From: Hyphococcus flavus
GTDB taxonomy: Bacteria; Pseudomonadota; Alphaproteobacteria; Caulobacterales; Parvularculaceae
Assembly: GCF_028748065.1 (NCBI RefSeq)
Contig: NZ_CP118166.1
Location: 3,408,650 to 3,472,649 of the forward strand
Length of the DNA: 64,000 nucleotides
Direction: 5' to 3'
Shown piece after piece: positions 27,913-37,497 of this stretch. Within the stretch, counting starts at the first letter, position 1, and each line of letters opens with the position of its first letter. Under the pieces are notes generated by a model. That model searched no databases. It saw only the letters and a program-made list of their open reading frames with translations, and had not been told where the DNA came from. The translations under genes were made by a program, and so were the position numbers.

Positions 27913-29025
27913 TCAAGCCGCTTTTTCTTCGCCTTCCGGTTCCTCAATAGCGTTGAGTTTGAACTCGCCTTCGCGCACCAGGCGGCGCACAGCCGACGTG
28001 ATCTCGCGCTGGGCAGCTTCGCCATCGGTTTCTGACGGCTCGTCCATTTCGGCGAGTTCTTCCTTGTACTGTTCGACCATGCGTTTCGAGATATTGCCGA
28101 AGAGGAACGCCACCGTTTCCGGCGCGTTTTTCTCGCCATGCTTGATGGCGGTGAGAAGCGTTTCGCGTTCGATATCGCGCATAACGGCGGGGGCGCCGCT
28201 TTCCGGCACGCGCGAATGAAGGTCTTCGAAGATGAGGAGCGCTTTTTTGACCGCCGCCCCAACTTCCGGATCGGTTTCGTTGATATGGGCTATAAAGGCG
28301 TCGCGCTTCGCGCCCGGCAGGTTATTGACGATCTCGCCCACAACGGCGCCAGCGCCCGTATCTTTCTTTTCTTCGCCGTCTTCGCCGTCGCCCTCTTCTT
28401 CCTCGGCGGCGCCTGGCGCAGGCTTTAACAGATCTTCTTCGAGAACCTGGGCGATAGCCTCAATGGCGGCTGGTGACGGCGGCTTTTTGCGCGCCAACTC
28501 GATAAGGATTTGTTTGGCGTAGCCGTCTTCGGCGGCGTTCAGGACGCTAGCGGTTTTTTCGTAATCCAGTTTCGCGAGGATCGCGGCCCCCACCGGCATG
28601 CGTTGCTTTTGCACATATTCGGCAAGCACCTCGTCATCGAGTTTTTCAACACGCTCCCAGATATTGCCGCCGGCATCGCCGCCGCCGTTCAGTTCGATCA
28701 GAATACGCTCGGCTCGGTCTTCTTCCGTCATCAGGCCCAAAACACGCCGCGCCTCGTCAGCGCCGCCGGCGAGGTCGTTATCGGTTTTAGTGATTTCCGA
28801 CAGGAACTCCTCCGCCACCGCCTGCAACAGTTGCGGCGGCACGGACTTCAACTCGCAAAAAGCTTTGGCGAAGGCTTTAAGCTGCGCATCGGAAATATCC
28901 TCAACAATGGCCGCAGCGGTTTCCGCCGATAAAGACGCAAGCACAATCGCCGCCTTGTGGGACTTGGTGAACCAGGTCTCCATAGGCGAATTCGGATCGA
29001 TCTTTTGCAATGCATTACCCGGCAT
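27913..29025 (-). CDS. fliG: Flagellar motor switch protein FliG
   Basis: 370-aa rotor protein. The N-terminal FliF-binding region (SHKAAIVLASLSAETAAAIV) and the C-terminal charged torque helix region (LFEDLHSRVP, then SKRMVEQYKEELAEM) are seen. An unusually acidic linker (EEEEGDGEDGEEKKD) follows about residue 200. Its ATG shares one base with the fliP stop (TAATG). It is the last gene of the minus-strand fliF-fliH-fliN-fliP-fliG operon. Confidence 0.92.
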   Translation of the reverse strand: MPGNALQKIDPNSPMETWFTKSHKAAIVLASLSAETAAAIVEDISDAQLKAFAKAFCELKSVPPQLLQAVAEEFLSEITKTDNDLAGGADEARRVLGLMTEEDRAERILIELNGGGDAGGNIWERVEKLDDEVLAEYVQKQRMPVGAAILAKLDYEKTASVLNAAEDGYAKQILIELARKKPPSPAAIEAIAQVLEEDLLKPAPGAAEEEEGDGEDGEEKKDTGAGAVVGEIVNNLPGAKRDAFIAHINETDPEVGAAVKKALLIFEDLHSRVPESGAPAVMRDIERETLLTAIKHGEKNAPETVAFLFGNISKRMVEQYKEELAEMDEPSETDGEAAQREITSAVRRLVREGEFKLNAIEEPEGEEKAA

Positions 29026-29804
29026 TACGTATACCCTCTTACAAGCGCGCCGGAAACGGCGACCCAGCCATTGGTCAGCACAAAGAATGCAACCTTGAAC
29101 GGCAGGGAGACGATCGCCGGCGGCACCATCATCATACCCATGGCCATCAGGATCGACGCGACCAGCAAGTCAATCACCAGAAACGGCAGCAAGACCACAA
29201 ACCCGATTTCAAAAGCACGCTGAATTTCAGACAGGACAAACGCCGGCACCAGCAGCGACAATGGCGTTGCGCCCTCTTCCGCAGCCGGTTGCGTTTCCAG
29301 GGGCCGCGCATCAGCAAGAATATCTACGGCGCCGGGGTCGACACGCGCTTCCATAAAGGTGCGGAACGGCTTCATGGTTTCACCGAAAGCGACGTCTTCC
29401 TGCATTTCACCATTCAGCATTGGCTGCACGCCAGACGCCCATGCGTCTTTAAAAACCGGCTCCATGACAAAATAGGTCAGGAAAATCGCCACAGAAACGA
29501 TCAGCATGTTTGGCGGCGCCTGTTGCAGGCCGACACCCTGACGCAGGATCGACAGGACGATGATCATGAACGGCAGGCAAGTCACCATCATGGCGATGCC
29601 CGGCGCCAGGCTTAAAACCGTAACCAGCAGGAAAATCTGAACAATACGCTTGGTCAGTCCGCCCGCCTCATCCACCGCGTCCAGCAGCCCGGCGTCAGCA
29701 GCGATGTCTTCAGCAGCCGGCGCAATTTCCTGCGCAAATGCAGGCGCAGCAAACATAACGCCCGCTGCAAGCAGCACCGCTAATATGGCTGTCAGTCGAC
29801 GCAT
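29025..29804 (-). CDS. fliP: Flagellar export gate protein FliP
   Basis: 259-aa export-gate subunit with a cleavable signal peptide (MRRLTAILAVLLAAGVMFAA). Signature segments include LPFMIIVLSILRQGVGLQQ, PNMLIVSVAIFLTYFVM, LVPAFVLSEIQRAFEIGF and LPFLVIDLLVASILMAMGM. The frame extends upstream to 29954, but the signal peptide fixes the start at 29804. It is separated from fliQ and fliR, which lie 20 kb away. Confidence 0.96.
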   Translation of the reverse strand: MRRLTAILAVLLAAGVMFAAPAFAQEIAPAAEDIAADAGLLDAVDEAGGLTKRIVQIFLLVTVLSLAPGIAMMVTCLPFMIIVLSILRQGVGLQQAPPNMLIVSVAIFLTYFVMEPVFKDAWASGVQPMLNGEMQEDVAFGETMKPFRTFMEARVDPGAVDILADARPLETQPAAEEGATPLSLLVPAFVLSEIQRAFEIGFVVLLPFLVIDLLVASILMAMGMMMVPPAIVSLPFKVAFFVLTNGWVAVSGALVRGYT

Positions 29805-29820
29805 AGTATTCCTTATTGCG

Positions 29821-30135
29821 CTAGTCGCCGAAGCCGCAAACTTCGAGGAGCTTGACGCCGATGCCGTTTTCATTGTCGGTCGCTTCCACCAGCTCCCCGC
29901 GCGCAACCAGCCTGTCGCCCACATAAATATCAACCGGATCGTCAATCGCCGCATCGAGGTCGATGACCGTATCCTGTTTCAGATCGAGAAGGTCTTTTAC
30001 AGACACCTGCGCACCGCCGACGGAGACAACAATACGGACGGGCAGCCCGAGAATGTTCTTGTTTCGCAACGCACCTTCATCGGCCACCGCTTCAACGACA
30101 TCATCTTCTGCGACGATTTCATTCGTATCACTCAT
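29821..30135 (-). CDS. fliN: Flagellar motor switch protein FliN
   Basis: 104-aa SPOA-domain protein: LGLPVRIVVSVGGAQVSVKD, then LLDLKQDTVIDLDAAIDDPV and IYVGDRLVARGELVE are canonical FliN. A short acidic N-terminus precedes the domain. Its start overlaps the fliH end by 8 bases and fliP follows 16 bases later. Confidence 0.94.
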   Translation of the reverse strand: MSDTNEIVAEDDVVEAVADEGALRNKNILGLPVRIVVSVGGAQVSVKDLLDLKQDTVIDLDAAIDDPVDIYVGDRLVARGELVEATDNENGIGVKLLEVCGFGD

Positions 30136-30724
30136 TGCCCTGCTCCTCTTGCGGGACGGACGGTGCGTCCAGCGCAGTTAAAATTTCCTTGATGAGCGCG
30201 TCCGGGTCATGACAAAAGCCTCCCTTCGACCAGCGCGCATCGATTGACGATGGCGCGCAGGAGGGGTCGGTTTCCAGAATGATCTGCGGATTATCGCTCA
30301 ACTTTTTCTGATCGGTCTCTGACAGATGAGACACAAGATCGGGGTGCACACGCAGCTTCAACTCATCATCTGAATGACGGGCGCGATCGCTTACCAGCGA
30401 CATGATTTCAGACAGCGCGGAGCCGCGCGCCATGGCCGGGGCGACAGCCGTAAACAAACGCGCGATCAGCGCAAGCGCTTCATCGCGATAGCGCGCTTCC
30501 ATGTCACTCAACATGACACCGACACTGTCGACGAAAGCCTGATGAGAACGCTCAAGCGCCGCTTTTTCTTCGGCATAGGCGATGGACGCGTCACGATGCC
30601 CGGCCTTGTATGCTTCACAAGTCGTATCGGCGCCCTGGGCTACCGGCGTTCTGCCGGGCAGCACCGGAAACCGCACCGTCGCGCCTTGCCCCTTGTCTGA
30701 TGTGGCGAGGGAGGAACCGGTCAT
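30128..30724 (-). CDS. fliH: FliH-like flagellar export stator protein (divergent)
   Basis: 198-aa protein placed by context between fliF and fliN. A predicted coiled-coil around residues 45-80 (SIAYAEEKAALERSHQAFVD) and the E/Y-rich ARYRDEALALIARLFTAVAP resemble FliH. The C-terminal part has the HPDLVSHL and ILTALD elements seen in FliH-type regulators of FliI. Sequence similarity is weak by eye, so the name rests on position, size and helix pattern. fliI itself is 16 kb away. Confidence 0.72.
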   Translation of the reverse strand: MTGSSLATSDKGQGATVRFPVLPGRTPVAQGADTTCEAYKAGHRDASIAYAEEKAALERSHQAFVDSVGVMLSDMEARYRDEALALIARLFTAVAPAMARGSALSEIMSLVSDRARHSDDELKLRVHPDLVSHLSETDQKKLSDNPQIILETDPSCAPSSIDARWSKGGFCHDPDALIKEILTALDAPSVPQEEQGNE

Positions 30725-32251
30725 TTACGCCGCCTTTTCCGTATCGCCGAGCCAGGATTTCAGAACCGTCGCGGTCGCTTCTTTGTCAGCGGCGCTCGCC
30801 TCTCGTAATTCTTCCAGCGGCGATTTCGGTGCGGCAAGTTGCGGCGCAGCCGTCGCATCTGTAGCGGAAAGATCAGCCAGTGCCTGCGCGCCGCCGCCAG
30901 CCACATCCTGTGTAAGAACTGGCTTCAAAACGAACATGCCAAGGACAATCACGACCAGCGCCGGAATGACGATCTGAAGGATCGACATGACGTTCTGCTG
31001 CGCCCACAACATGATCCCGCCTGTTTCTTCCGGCGTTTCCACCGCTTCATATTCATGGAAGGGCATTGATTTGACCGTGACAACATCGCCGCGCGCTTCT
31101 TCAAAGCCAACGGAAGCAGTGACAAGGTCGCGGATAGACTGCAACTCTTCCTCCGTACGCGGTGTAACCGTTTGATCTTCCGCCGCAGCCGGTTCGTTGA
31201 TTAGAACAGCCACGTGCACACGAGAGATCGCGCCTGGCATTTTCTCACGCTGGCGTTGCACCTCAGAAATATCAAAGCGCGTTGTTTCATTTGTTTCGGA
31301 GCGCGAATTGCTCGACGGGGTCTGCTGCCCGCCAGCCTCTCCATCAGGCAGATTACTCGCCACAGTGACAGCGCTTGTCCCGCCCGTGCCGGATTCCTGC
31401 ATGTCAGCGGTCTCACGACCCATCATCACCCGGCTATCGGGGTCAAGAATACGCTCGGAAACCGTCTCACGCTCGCGATCAATGTCTAAAGAAACTGTTA
31501 CCCGCGCATTGCCCGGTCCGACGCGCGCCTCCAGCAAATCGATCAAATTCGCCTCAAGTTTGCGTTCACGGTCGCCGACCTCGCCTTCGGCCACCTCCAT
31601 CGGGTCGCCTGCGCCGGGTTTCAAAATCACGCCGTTGACGGAATCGATAACTGCTACCTGCTCCGGATTGAGGTTGGGCACGGCGAGCGCAATCAGATAG
31701 CGCATGGCCGTCGCCTGATTAACGTCGAGGCGGCCGCGGCTCATGGTAATGGTCGCTGACGCGCTAGGCGGCTGCCGGCGGCGCGTGAATGAGGATGATT
31801 TCGGAACCGCAATGTGTACGCGCGCGGATTTAACGCCCGGCGTCGCCAGTAATGTGCGCGCCAGCTCGCCCTCCTTGGCGCGCCAATAAGCGGCGTCAAA
31901 CATTTCAGAAGTGGTTGCAAAGCCGTTTAATTCGTCAAGAAGTTCAAAACCCGGCTGTCCCTGTCTTGGTAACCCTTGCCGGGCGAGCGCCATCCGCAAT
32001 GCATCGCGGCGTGGTTCAGGAACATAGATCGCCTCTCCCCGCACCTCGGCGTCTACATCCATGGCTTCGAGCGCAGAAAGGACATCGCCAGCCGCAGATG
32101 CGTCCAGCCCGCCATAGAGAAAAGCCATGCGGGGCTGTGTCGCCATGTTCATGACGGCGCTGCATACAATCAGCGTGGTGACAAGAACGCCGACCAGAAT
32201 GGTCTTGCGCGAAAAAGACAGTTCGTTCCAGACAGAAGCGAGTTTCAACAT
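30725..32251 (-). CDS. fliF: Flagellar M-ring protein FliF
   Basis: 508-aa MS-ring subunit. The first TM helix is at about residues 17-37, followed by the ring-building motifs AFLYGGLDASAAGDVLSALE and ARVHIAVPKSSSFTRRRQPP, and PQ-rich periplasmic segments. A second TM helix (SILQIVIPALVVIVLGMFVL, residues about 430-450) and a C-terminal FliG-binding tail follow. It heads the minus-strand operon and is divergent from fliL. Confidence 0.96.
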   Translation of the reverse strand: MLKLASVWNELSFSRKTILVGVLVTTLIVCSAVMNMATQPRMAFLYGGLDASAAGDVLSALEAMDVDAEVRGEAIYVPEPRRDALRMALARQGLPRQGQPGFELLDELNGFATTSEMFDAAYWRAKEGELARTLLATPGVKSARVHIAVPKSSSFTRRRQPPSASATITMSRGRLDVNQATAMRYLIALAVPNLNPEQVAVIDSVNGVILKPGAGDPMEVAEGEVGDRERKLEANLIDLLEARVGPGNARVTVSLDIDRERETVSERILDPDSRVMMGRETADMQESGTGGTSAVTVASNLPDGEAGGQQTPSSNSRSETNETTRFDISEVQRQREKMPGAISRVHVAVLINEPAAAEDQTVTPRTEEELQSIRDLVTASVGFEEARGDVVTVKSMPFHEYEAVETPEETGGIMLWAQQNVMSILQIVIPALVVIVLGMFVLKPVLTQDVAGGGAQALADLSATDATAAPQLAAPKSPLEELREASAADKEATATVLKSWLGDTEKAA

Positions 32252-32386
32252 TACCCCGACCTATTCGACTATGTGCGTTGGCCGCATACGTTTCTAATTT
32301 TCTTAGTTAATTTCTCGTTGTTTGATTAATTTTGAGTTTACGAATGCGTGCTTAAAGTACAGCCAAAGATTAATGGATTGACCATC

Positions 32387-33040
32387 GTGGCTGACGAAGA
32401 AAAAGCAGCGGAAGAAAAGCCTAAAGAAGGCGAAGAAACCGAAGAGCCAAAAAAGAAAGGCCTCGGTCTTATTCCGATGATTATTGCGGCAATCGTCGTT
32501 GCCGGCGTTGCCGCCGGGGCTGCATTCATGTTTGCACCTACGCCAGGCGGCGATAGCGAAGAACAACACGCCGATGCAGGCGACGAACATGGCGATGATA
32601 AAACCGGAGATCACGGAGCCAAAGACGAACACGGCGAAAAGAAAAAAGACAAAAAGAAGAAAAAGAAAAAAGGCGGCGGTCACGGCGGCAAAGACGGTGA
32701 AGGCGACGTCAAAGCAATCGGTAAAATTCAGCACAGCGAATATGCAACTTTTTTGGTGCTCGATCCGATCATCGTATCGATCCAGCCGATTGGCCGGTCA
32801 AAGCATTTAAAAATTTCACTGGTTCTGGAAACCGGTGAAGAAGATGCGGAAACGCTTTTGGAACACGGGTTTTATGTCAAGGATGTGCTCAACACCTATC
32901 TGCGTTCCATCGACGGATCGGTTCTTGAAGATCCGGCGGCCATGTCCCGTCTTCGCGCACAAATTCAAAGGCGTATCAGCGCCGTCGTTCCGAACGCGCA
33001 AATCAAAAGCGTTCTCATCACAGATTTCGTACTAACCTGA
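32387..33040 (+). CDS. fliL: Flagellar basal body-associated protein FliL (paralogue 1)
   Basis: About 217 aa. The acidic N-terminus MADEEKAAEEKPKEGEET precedes a TM helix (LIPMIIAAIVVAGVAAGAAF), an extremely His/Gly/Lys-rich linker, and the FliL periplasmic domain (ATFLVLDPIIVSIQPIGRSK and HLKISLVLE). FliL associates with the stator and supports torque. The start is a GTG at 32387; an upstream GTG at 32348 would add 13 residues and cannot be excluded. A second fliL lies at 40.5 kb. Confidence 0.88.
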   Translation: MADEEKAAEEKPKEGEETEEPKKKGLGLIPMIIAAIVVAGVAAGAAFMFAPTPGGDSEEQHADAGDEHGDDKTGDHGAKDEHGEKKKDKKKKKKKGGGHGGKDGEGDVKAIGKIQHSEYATFLVLDPIIVSIQPIGRSKHLKISLVLETGEEDAETLLEHGFYVKDVLNTYLRSIDGSVLEDPAAMSRLRAQIQRRISAVVPNAQIKSVLITDFVLT

Positions 33041-33053
33041 GGGGCTCTCGACA

Positions 33054-33638
33054 ATGGAGATGATCATCAATTTCATGCTGCTCGCCGCGTCCGGTGCTGC
33101 AACATTTTACTGCTTCATTCTGAGCCGAAAGCTTGAGGCGCTGAAAAGCACCGAAAAGGGTTTGGGCGCGACAATCGCGACAATGTCGCATACGGTTGAG
33201 CAAGCGCGCACTACCGTCGCTATGGCGAAAGAGACAAGCGCTGAAAGCATTGCTGAACTTTCGCCTCTCGTTGAAGAAACAAAAGAAATTCTGCCGCAAC
33301 TTTCCGAAATGATTGATGTGATCAGCGAACTTGCTGAAATCGCGATCCGTGACGTCAATGACGCCAGCGGCAAGGCTTCGGCCGCTCTAGACGAAAGATT
33401 GGCGAAAGCACGCGAATTGCAGGAAAAACTTGACCAGCAGATTGATTTCTTCCTGGTTGATGATCCCGATCCGGATGGCCCTGGCACGCGCCATGTGCCG
33501 GAGGAACAAGAAGGCAATGTCGCGTTCCTTGATGAAGATGACGCACCGACAACGCCGAAAAGACGCCGCCAGTCGAAAGTTTCCGCCGCTTTGATGACAG
33601 CGCGCAACCAGCAAAAAATGAAAAAACTGGCCGGATAA
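33054..33638 (+). CDS. DUF6468-like membrane-anchored coiled-coil protein
   Basis: 194-aa protein with an N-terminal TM helix (MIINFMLLAASGAATFYCFI), then a long amphipathic/coiled region (about residues 24-145) and a basic C-terminal tail. In Caulobacter-type clusters a DUF6468 protein occupies the same place between fliL and motE. The sequence pattern (YCFILSRKLEAL) agrees. Function is unknown; it may hold stator or basal-body parts. It follows fliL by 13 bases. Confidence 0.75.
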   Translation: MEMIINFMLLAASGAATFYCFILSRKLEALKSTEKGLGATIATMSHTVEQARTTVAMAKETSAESIAELSPLVEETKEILPQLSEMIDVISELAEIAIRDVNDASGKASAALDERLAKARELQEKLDQQIDFFLVDDPDPDGPGTRHVPEEQEGNVAFLDEDDAPTTPKRRRQSKVSAALMTARNQQKMKKLAG

Positions 33639-33643
33639 GCCCA

Positions 33644-34183
33644 ATGAAAACCAGAGCGCTTCTCGTACTTGGGGTCGTTTTTTTCGGCTCCTTTATCGGC
33701 CGGATCGCCGTGATGGCTGCTGACGCCATGGCGGAGAACGACCACGCCCCGGCCGATCACGCCGCGACGCCGGTTGCCGATTCTTGCATTGGCGGCGAAC
33801 TTGCCGCAGCAGTGAAAGACCGGATGTATGCGCTTGACCAACGCGAAACCAAAATCGCCGATCGTGAAGCAGAACTCAAAACATACGAAACCCAGGTCGA
33901 CAAACGCCTCGCCGAACTGGAAGAAGCGAATAACAAGCTACAGACCAGCATCAAAATCGTTCAGGATGGGCGCAATGAAGATATCGCCAAACTGGCGGCA
34001 ATCTATGAAGGCATGAAACCAGCGCAAGCCGGCGACATCATCAACGAAATGGATGCAAAGTTTGCCGCCGGGTTAATTTCATCCATGAACAGTGAACAAG
34101 CAGCACAAATCGTTGCAAACATGGATTCTCAAAAAGCGTATCTGGTGAGCGTTATCCTTGCCAACCGTACGCAAGGCGAATGA
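33644..34183 (+). CDS. motE: MotE family periplasmic motility protein
   Basis: 179-aa secreted protein with a signal or anchor helix at residues 5-25, a coiled-coil about residues 60-105, and a C-terminal MgtE-N-like helical domain (YEGMKPAQAGDIINEMDAKF, then SEQAAQIVANMD). This architecture is that of MotE, a chaperone of MotC in rhizobia. It is adjacent to motA, and a large periplasmic protein is downstream, so the context fits. Confidence 0.82.
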   Translation: MKTRALLVLGVVFFGSFIGRIAVMAADAMAENDHAPADHAATPVADSCIGGELAAAVKDRMYALDQRETKIADREAELKTYETQVDKRLAELEEANNKLQTSIKIVQDGRNEDIAKLAAIYEGMKPAQAGDIINEMDAKFAAGLISSMNSEQAAQIVANMDSQKAYLVSVILANRTQGE

Positions 34184-34318
34184 CGGACGCGTCGAAACGT
34201 CACCACAGAAATCATTCCCAAAATGACAAATGAAAAAGCCGGTTTCAGTGAAGATTAACTTCTTCATGAAACACTCGTTAAGCGAGTCATTAAACTTTTA
34301 GGTTTTAGTCGTGGTGTC

Positions 34319-35188
34319 ATGGGCAGTATTCTCGGAATAATTATCACTCTCTGCATGGTTTTCGGCGGTTACATCATCGCCGGCGGCAAGATGGAAATCA
34401 TCATCCACTCCCTGCCCTATGAGATCATGATCATCGGCGGCGCCGCCGTAGGCGCGTTCTTCGTCGGCAACTCGTTTGGCGTTATCAAACAGGCCGGTGG
34501 CGATATCATGAAAGCGCTGACCGGTCCGAAATGGAAGCGCAGCGATTATCAAGACCTGTTGTGTCTGATGTATGAGCTTCTTCGCGTGGCCAAAGAAAGC
34601 CCTGTTCAGGCTGAAGCGCATATCGAAAACCCTGAAGAGTCCTCGATCTTTTCACGCTACCCGAAAATCGCCAAGGACCACGAAGCCGCAGACATAATTT
34701 GCGATACGATCCGCTCTATCCTGATGAATTTCGACAATCCGCATCAGGTCGAAGATCTGCTCGAAAAGCAGCTTGAAGCATTACACGAGGAAAGCATGCA
34801 TGGCGGCCACGCCTTGCAAACAATGGCTGACGCCCTGCCCGCGCTTGGCATTGTTGCGGCTGTTCTCGGCGTTATCAAAACCATGGCCTCGATTGACAAG
34901 CCGCCGGAAGTGCTGGGCCAGATGATCGGCGGCGCGCTGGTTGGAACGTTTCTCGGCGTTTTCCTCGCCTACAGTCTTGTCGGACCGCTGGCGGCGAAAA
35001 TCATGGCCGTGCATGAAGAAGAACAACGGTTTTACCAGTTAATCCGGGAAACAATTGTCGCGCATTTGCAGATGCATTCGCCGCAAATGTGCGTTGAGGT
35101 CGCGCGCCGGAACATTCCTAGCCACGACCGGCCGAAATTCAATGAAATCGAAGAAGCGCTGAAAGCGCTGAAGAAAGACGCTGCATGA
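34319..35188 (+). CDS. motA: Flagellar stator protein MotA
   Basis: 289-aa stator channel protein. Four TM segments are visible, with the conserved PALGIVAAVLGVIKTM and GALVGTFLGVFLAYSLVGPL regions and the cytoplasmic loop charges near RYPKIAKDHEAADII. Start at ATG 34319. Its stop overlaps the start of a 770-aa periplasmic protein by 4 bases, so they are coupled. motB is 13 kb upstream next to fliM. Confidence 0.97.
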   Translation: MGSILGIIITLCMVFGGYIIAGGKMEIIIHSLPYEIMIIGGAAVGAFFVGNSFGVIKQAGGDIMKALTGPKWKRSDYQDLLCLMYELLRVAKESPVQAEAHIENPEESSIFSRYPKIAKDHEAADIICDTIRSILMNFDNPHQVEDLLEKQLEALHEESMHGGHALQTMADALPALGIVAAVLGVIKTMASIDKPPEVLGQMIGGALVGTFLGVFLAYSLVGPLAAKIMAVHEEEQRFYQLIRETIVAHLQMHSPQMCVEVARRNIPSHDRPKFNEIEEALKALKKDAA

Positions 35189-37497
35189 TAAAACGCGCGC
35201 TTTTCATAACTCTGCTTTTGTTGTTTCCGGGCGGCGTGTTCGCTTCGGAAACATTGCCTGTTCGCGCGGGCGAACATGGCGAGTATTCGCGTCTTGTTAT
35301 TCCTGACGCACCGGGTGACTGGCGTATTTCAACATCAGACCGCAAGGTCGAAATCGCCCTGCCCAGCAAGGACTATGAGTTCGAACTTTCCGACATTCTG
35401 GAAAAGCGCAAAGCGCACCGCGTATTGTCCGCGCGCGTCGTTGACGGTGATGCAACGCGCTCACTGGTGTTGACGCTTACTTGTGATTGCCCGGTCCGCA
35501 CCTCAAAAGGCGATTCAGGATCGCTGGTTGTTGATATTTTTAACAACGGCCCAACGGCTTTGGCGCCGACGCAGGAAGATACGCCTGAAACCGACGCCAT
35601 GCGGCAAGCAGCGAAACAAGCGCCTGAAAATGCGCCATCAACGCCAGAAAGCATGCGTGAAGCGCGCGACCGAATGATCGCGCTGCTTGCAGAAGCGCGC
35701 CACCAGGGCGTTGTTCAGCTTAAAATCGATGAGAAACGCAATGAATCAGAATCCGAAAACAACGGAAAACCAAAACCTCAACCTGCAGTGGAGCCAACGC
35801 AAGCTGCGCATACGGCGCCTGAATTTGATCCGGCGACGGCATCTGATACGCCGCTCGCGAACGAGGCGCGCCTTGACCCGCCGGCGTTGACCGCAAGCAA
35901 GAGCGAAGCACCACAAGCTGAATGCGTCGATGCGTCCCTTTTTGACGAACCGCTAAGCGAGGAAGGCAAGCTCGACTACTCGACTATCGCCAAACTGCGG
36001 CATCGTCTTGCGGCGTCGACAGATCCGTCAGAAATTCAAGACCTCGCCCGCACGCTGGCGCTAGGCTATATCCATATCGGTTTCTTTGAAGAAGCAAGCG
36101 CCATCGCAACGCCTCGTGCTGAATCAGGCGATGAACATATGGCGGTCGCTGCAAGTCTTGCCGACCTTGGCGCCGGCGCCAAGTCACGCGCGCGCAAGTC
36201 AATTGCGCCCTTTAAAAATTGCGGACCGTTGTTTGAACTGACATATGCCGCCGCCAGCCCCGATGACGATACGGCAGGAAACCTTTCCCAAGCACACATT
36301 GACGCCCTGAAAAAAATGACACGCGCATTACGGGCGCCAATAGCTGAAATGCTCGCACTCAATGCTGTTGAGAAAGGCGATCAGACACTCGCCCGAATTA
36401 TCTATGATATCGCAAAAGAGGCGCGCGACGGCGAACACACGGCGGCGCTGGCGATTCTCGAAAAATCACTTGGCGCCGCGCCTGAAGAAGCAAATCATAC
36501 CAATGAAACGCTCGCAGAAATCGCACAAACCCCCGGTCCGCTGCAGAGCAAGGCCCTCGCCGTTCTTGCACAAGATTACGAAGATCGCGCGGAAGTCGCC
36601 TATGAGGGCTTTCTCGACGACCTCGCGCAGCAAACGTCCAAACGCGCTCTGAGCGTTTCCGAAGCACGCGCGACATTTGCCGGCGCCAAGGCGCTCGCCG
36701 CTGCAGGCCGCCTGCCCGAGGCTGTCGCCGTACTGAACGCTTCGGCCGAGTCTGCAACACAAGCCGCGCCAGCGGCGAAGGCCGCCGCCGGCGCGATCAT
36801 CATGAACGGCTTGCTGGGCGATGAAGACGAGCGCCTTGCAGCAGTAAAATCGTTCTTCGACTACAAAGAATTTGTCAGCGGCGGTGAAAACGCCGATGTA
36901 AACATCGCCGTCGCACGTGAGCTTTCAAAATTCGGCGCAACATATCTCGTTGACGATGCGCTCGCCGGGCTATCGGCCGGATGGGAAGCCGAAGCGAGCG
37001 CTATCAAAGCCCGCACATTGGTCAATAGCGACGAACCAAAGGCTGCGCTTGATGCCGTAGCACAGACGCAAACCAATGCTGAACTCGCAGCAATCAAAGT
37101 CAAAGCTTACGAACAGCTTGGCGATCGCAGCGGCGTGCTTTTAACAGTGAAAAGCGCTGTACGCACTGGTGCTGCTGATGACGCCATGACCCGCGCCGCC
37201 TGGCGCGGGGAAGACTGGTCGCTTTCCATGGAGGCATTCGACAAGACGCCGGCAAAACAACGCACCACCGGCAGCGCCGCCCGGATTTCGCTCGCGGCGC
37301 TTAATGCGGGGCTCGGTTCGTTACCGGCTGCTGCGCGCGAAACGCTTGCACAGGACCCGGAATTACTCGCCGCTATTGCGCATATGTTTGCACCGGCGCC
37401 GGCGGTCAGCGTACGCGCGATTGACGCTCTCGGTGAATATTCAGTTGGCGTCGCAAAAGAAACAAACTTTATGCAGAGGGGATTGGGCGATGACTAA
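35185..37497 (+). CDS. Large periplasmic protein translationally coupled to motA (unknown, MotC-like role possible)
   Basis: 770 aa with a signal peptide (MIKRALFITLLLLFPGGVFA). Residues 25-125 look beta-rich with a CDCPV pair (GEYSRLVIPDAPGDWRISTS region). A low-complexity Pro/Glu linker covers about 130-240. The rest (about 260-770) is Ala-rich alpha-helical repeat, TPR-like in rhythm. I do not recognise a named family. Its ATG overlaps the motA stop, and its own end overlaps flgF by 8 bases, so it is embedded in flagellar genes. In rhizobia the periplasmic MotC follows motB; a similar stator role is inferred, not shown. Confidence 0.8.
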   Translation: MIKRALFITLLLLFPGGVFASETLPVRAGEHGEYSRLVIPDAPGDWRISTSDRKVEIALPSKDYEFELSDILEKRKAHRVLSARVVDGDATRSLVLTLTCDCPVRTSKGDSGSLVVDIFNNGPTALAPTQEDTPETDAMRQAAKQAPENAPSTPESMREARDRMIALLAEARHQGVVQLKIDEKRNESESENNGKPKPQPAVEPTQAAHTAPEFDPATASDTPLANEARLDPPALTASKSEAPQAECVDASLFDEPLSEEGKLDYSTIAKLRHRLAASTDPSEIQDLARTLALGYIHIGFFEEASAIATPRAESGDEHMAVAASLADLGAGAKSRARKSIAPFKNCGPLFELTYAAASPDDDTAGNLSQAHIDALKKMTRALRAPIAEMLALNAVEKGDQTLARIIYDIAKEARDGEHTAALAILEKSLGAAPEEANHTNETLAEIAQTPGPLQSKALAVLAQDYEDRAEVAYEGFLDDLAQQTSKRALSVSEARATFAGAKALAAAGRLPEAVAVLNASAESATQAAPAAKAAAGAIIMNGLLGDEDERLAAVKSFFDYKEFVSGGENADVNIAVARELSKFGATYLVDDALAGLSAGWEAEASAIKARTLVNSDEPKAALDAVAQTQTNAELAAIKVKAYEQLGDRSGVLLTVKSAVRTGAADDAMTRAAWRGEDWSLSMEAFDKTPAKQRTTGSAARISLAALNAGLGSLPAAARETLAQDPELLAAIAHMFAPAPAVSVRAIDALGEYSVGVAKETNFMQRGLGDD

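Noticed and set aside
34278..34293. Possible CtrA site (TTAA-N8-TTAA) upstream of motA
   Set aside because: The spacing is 8 instead of the consensus 7 and TTAA pairs are common in AT-rich gaps.
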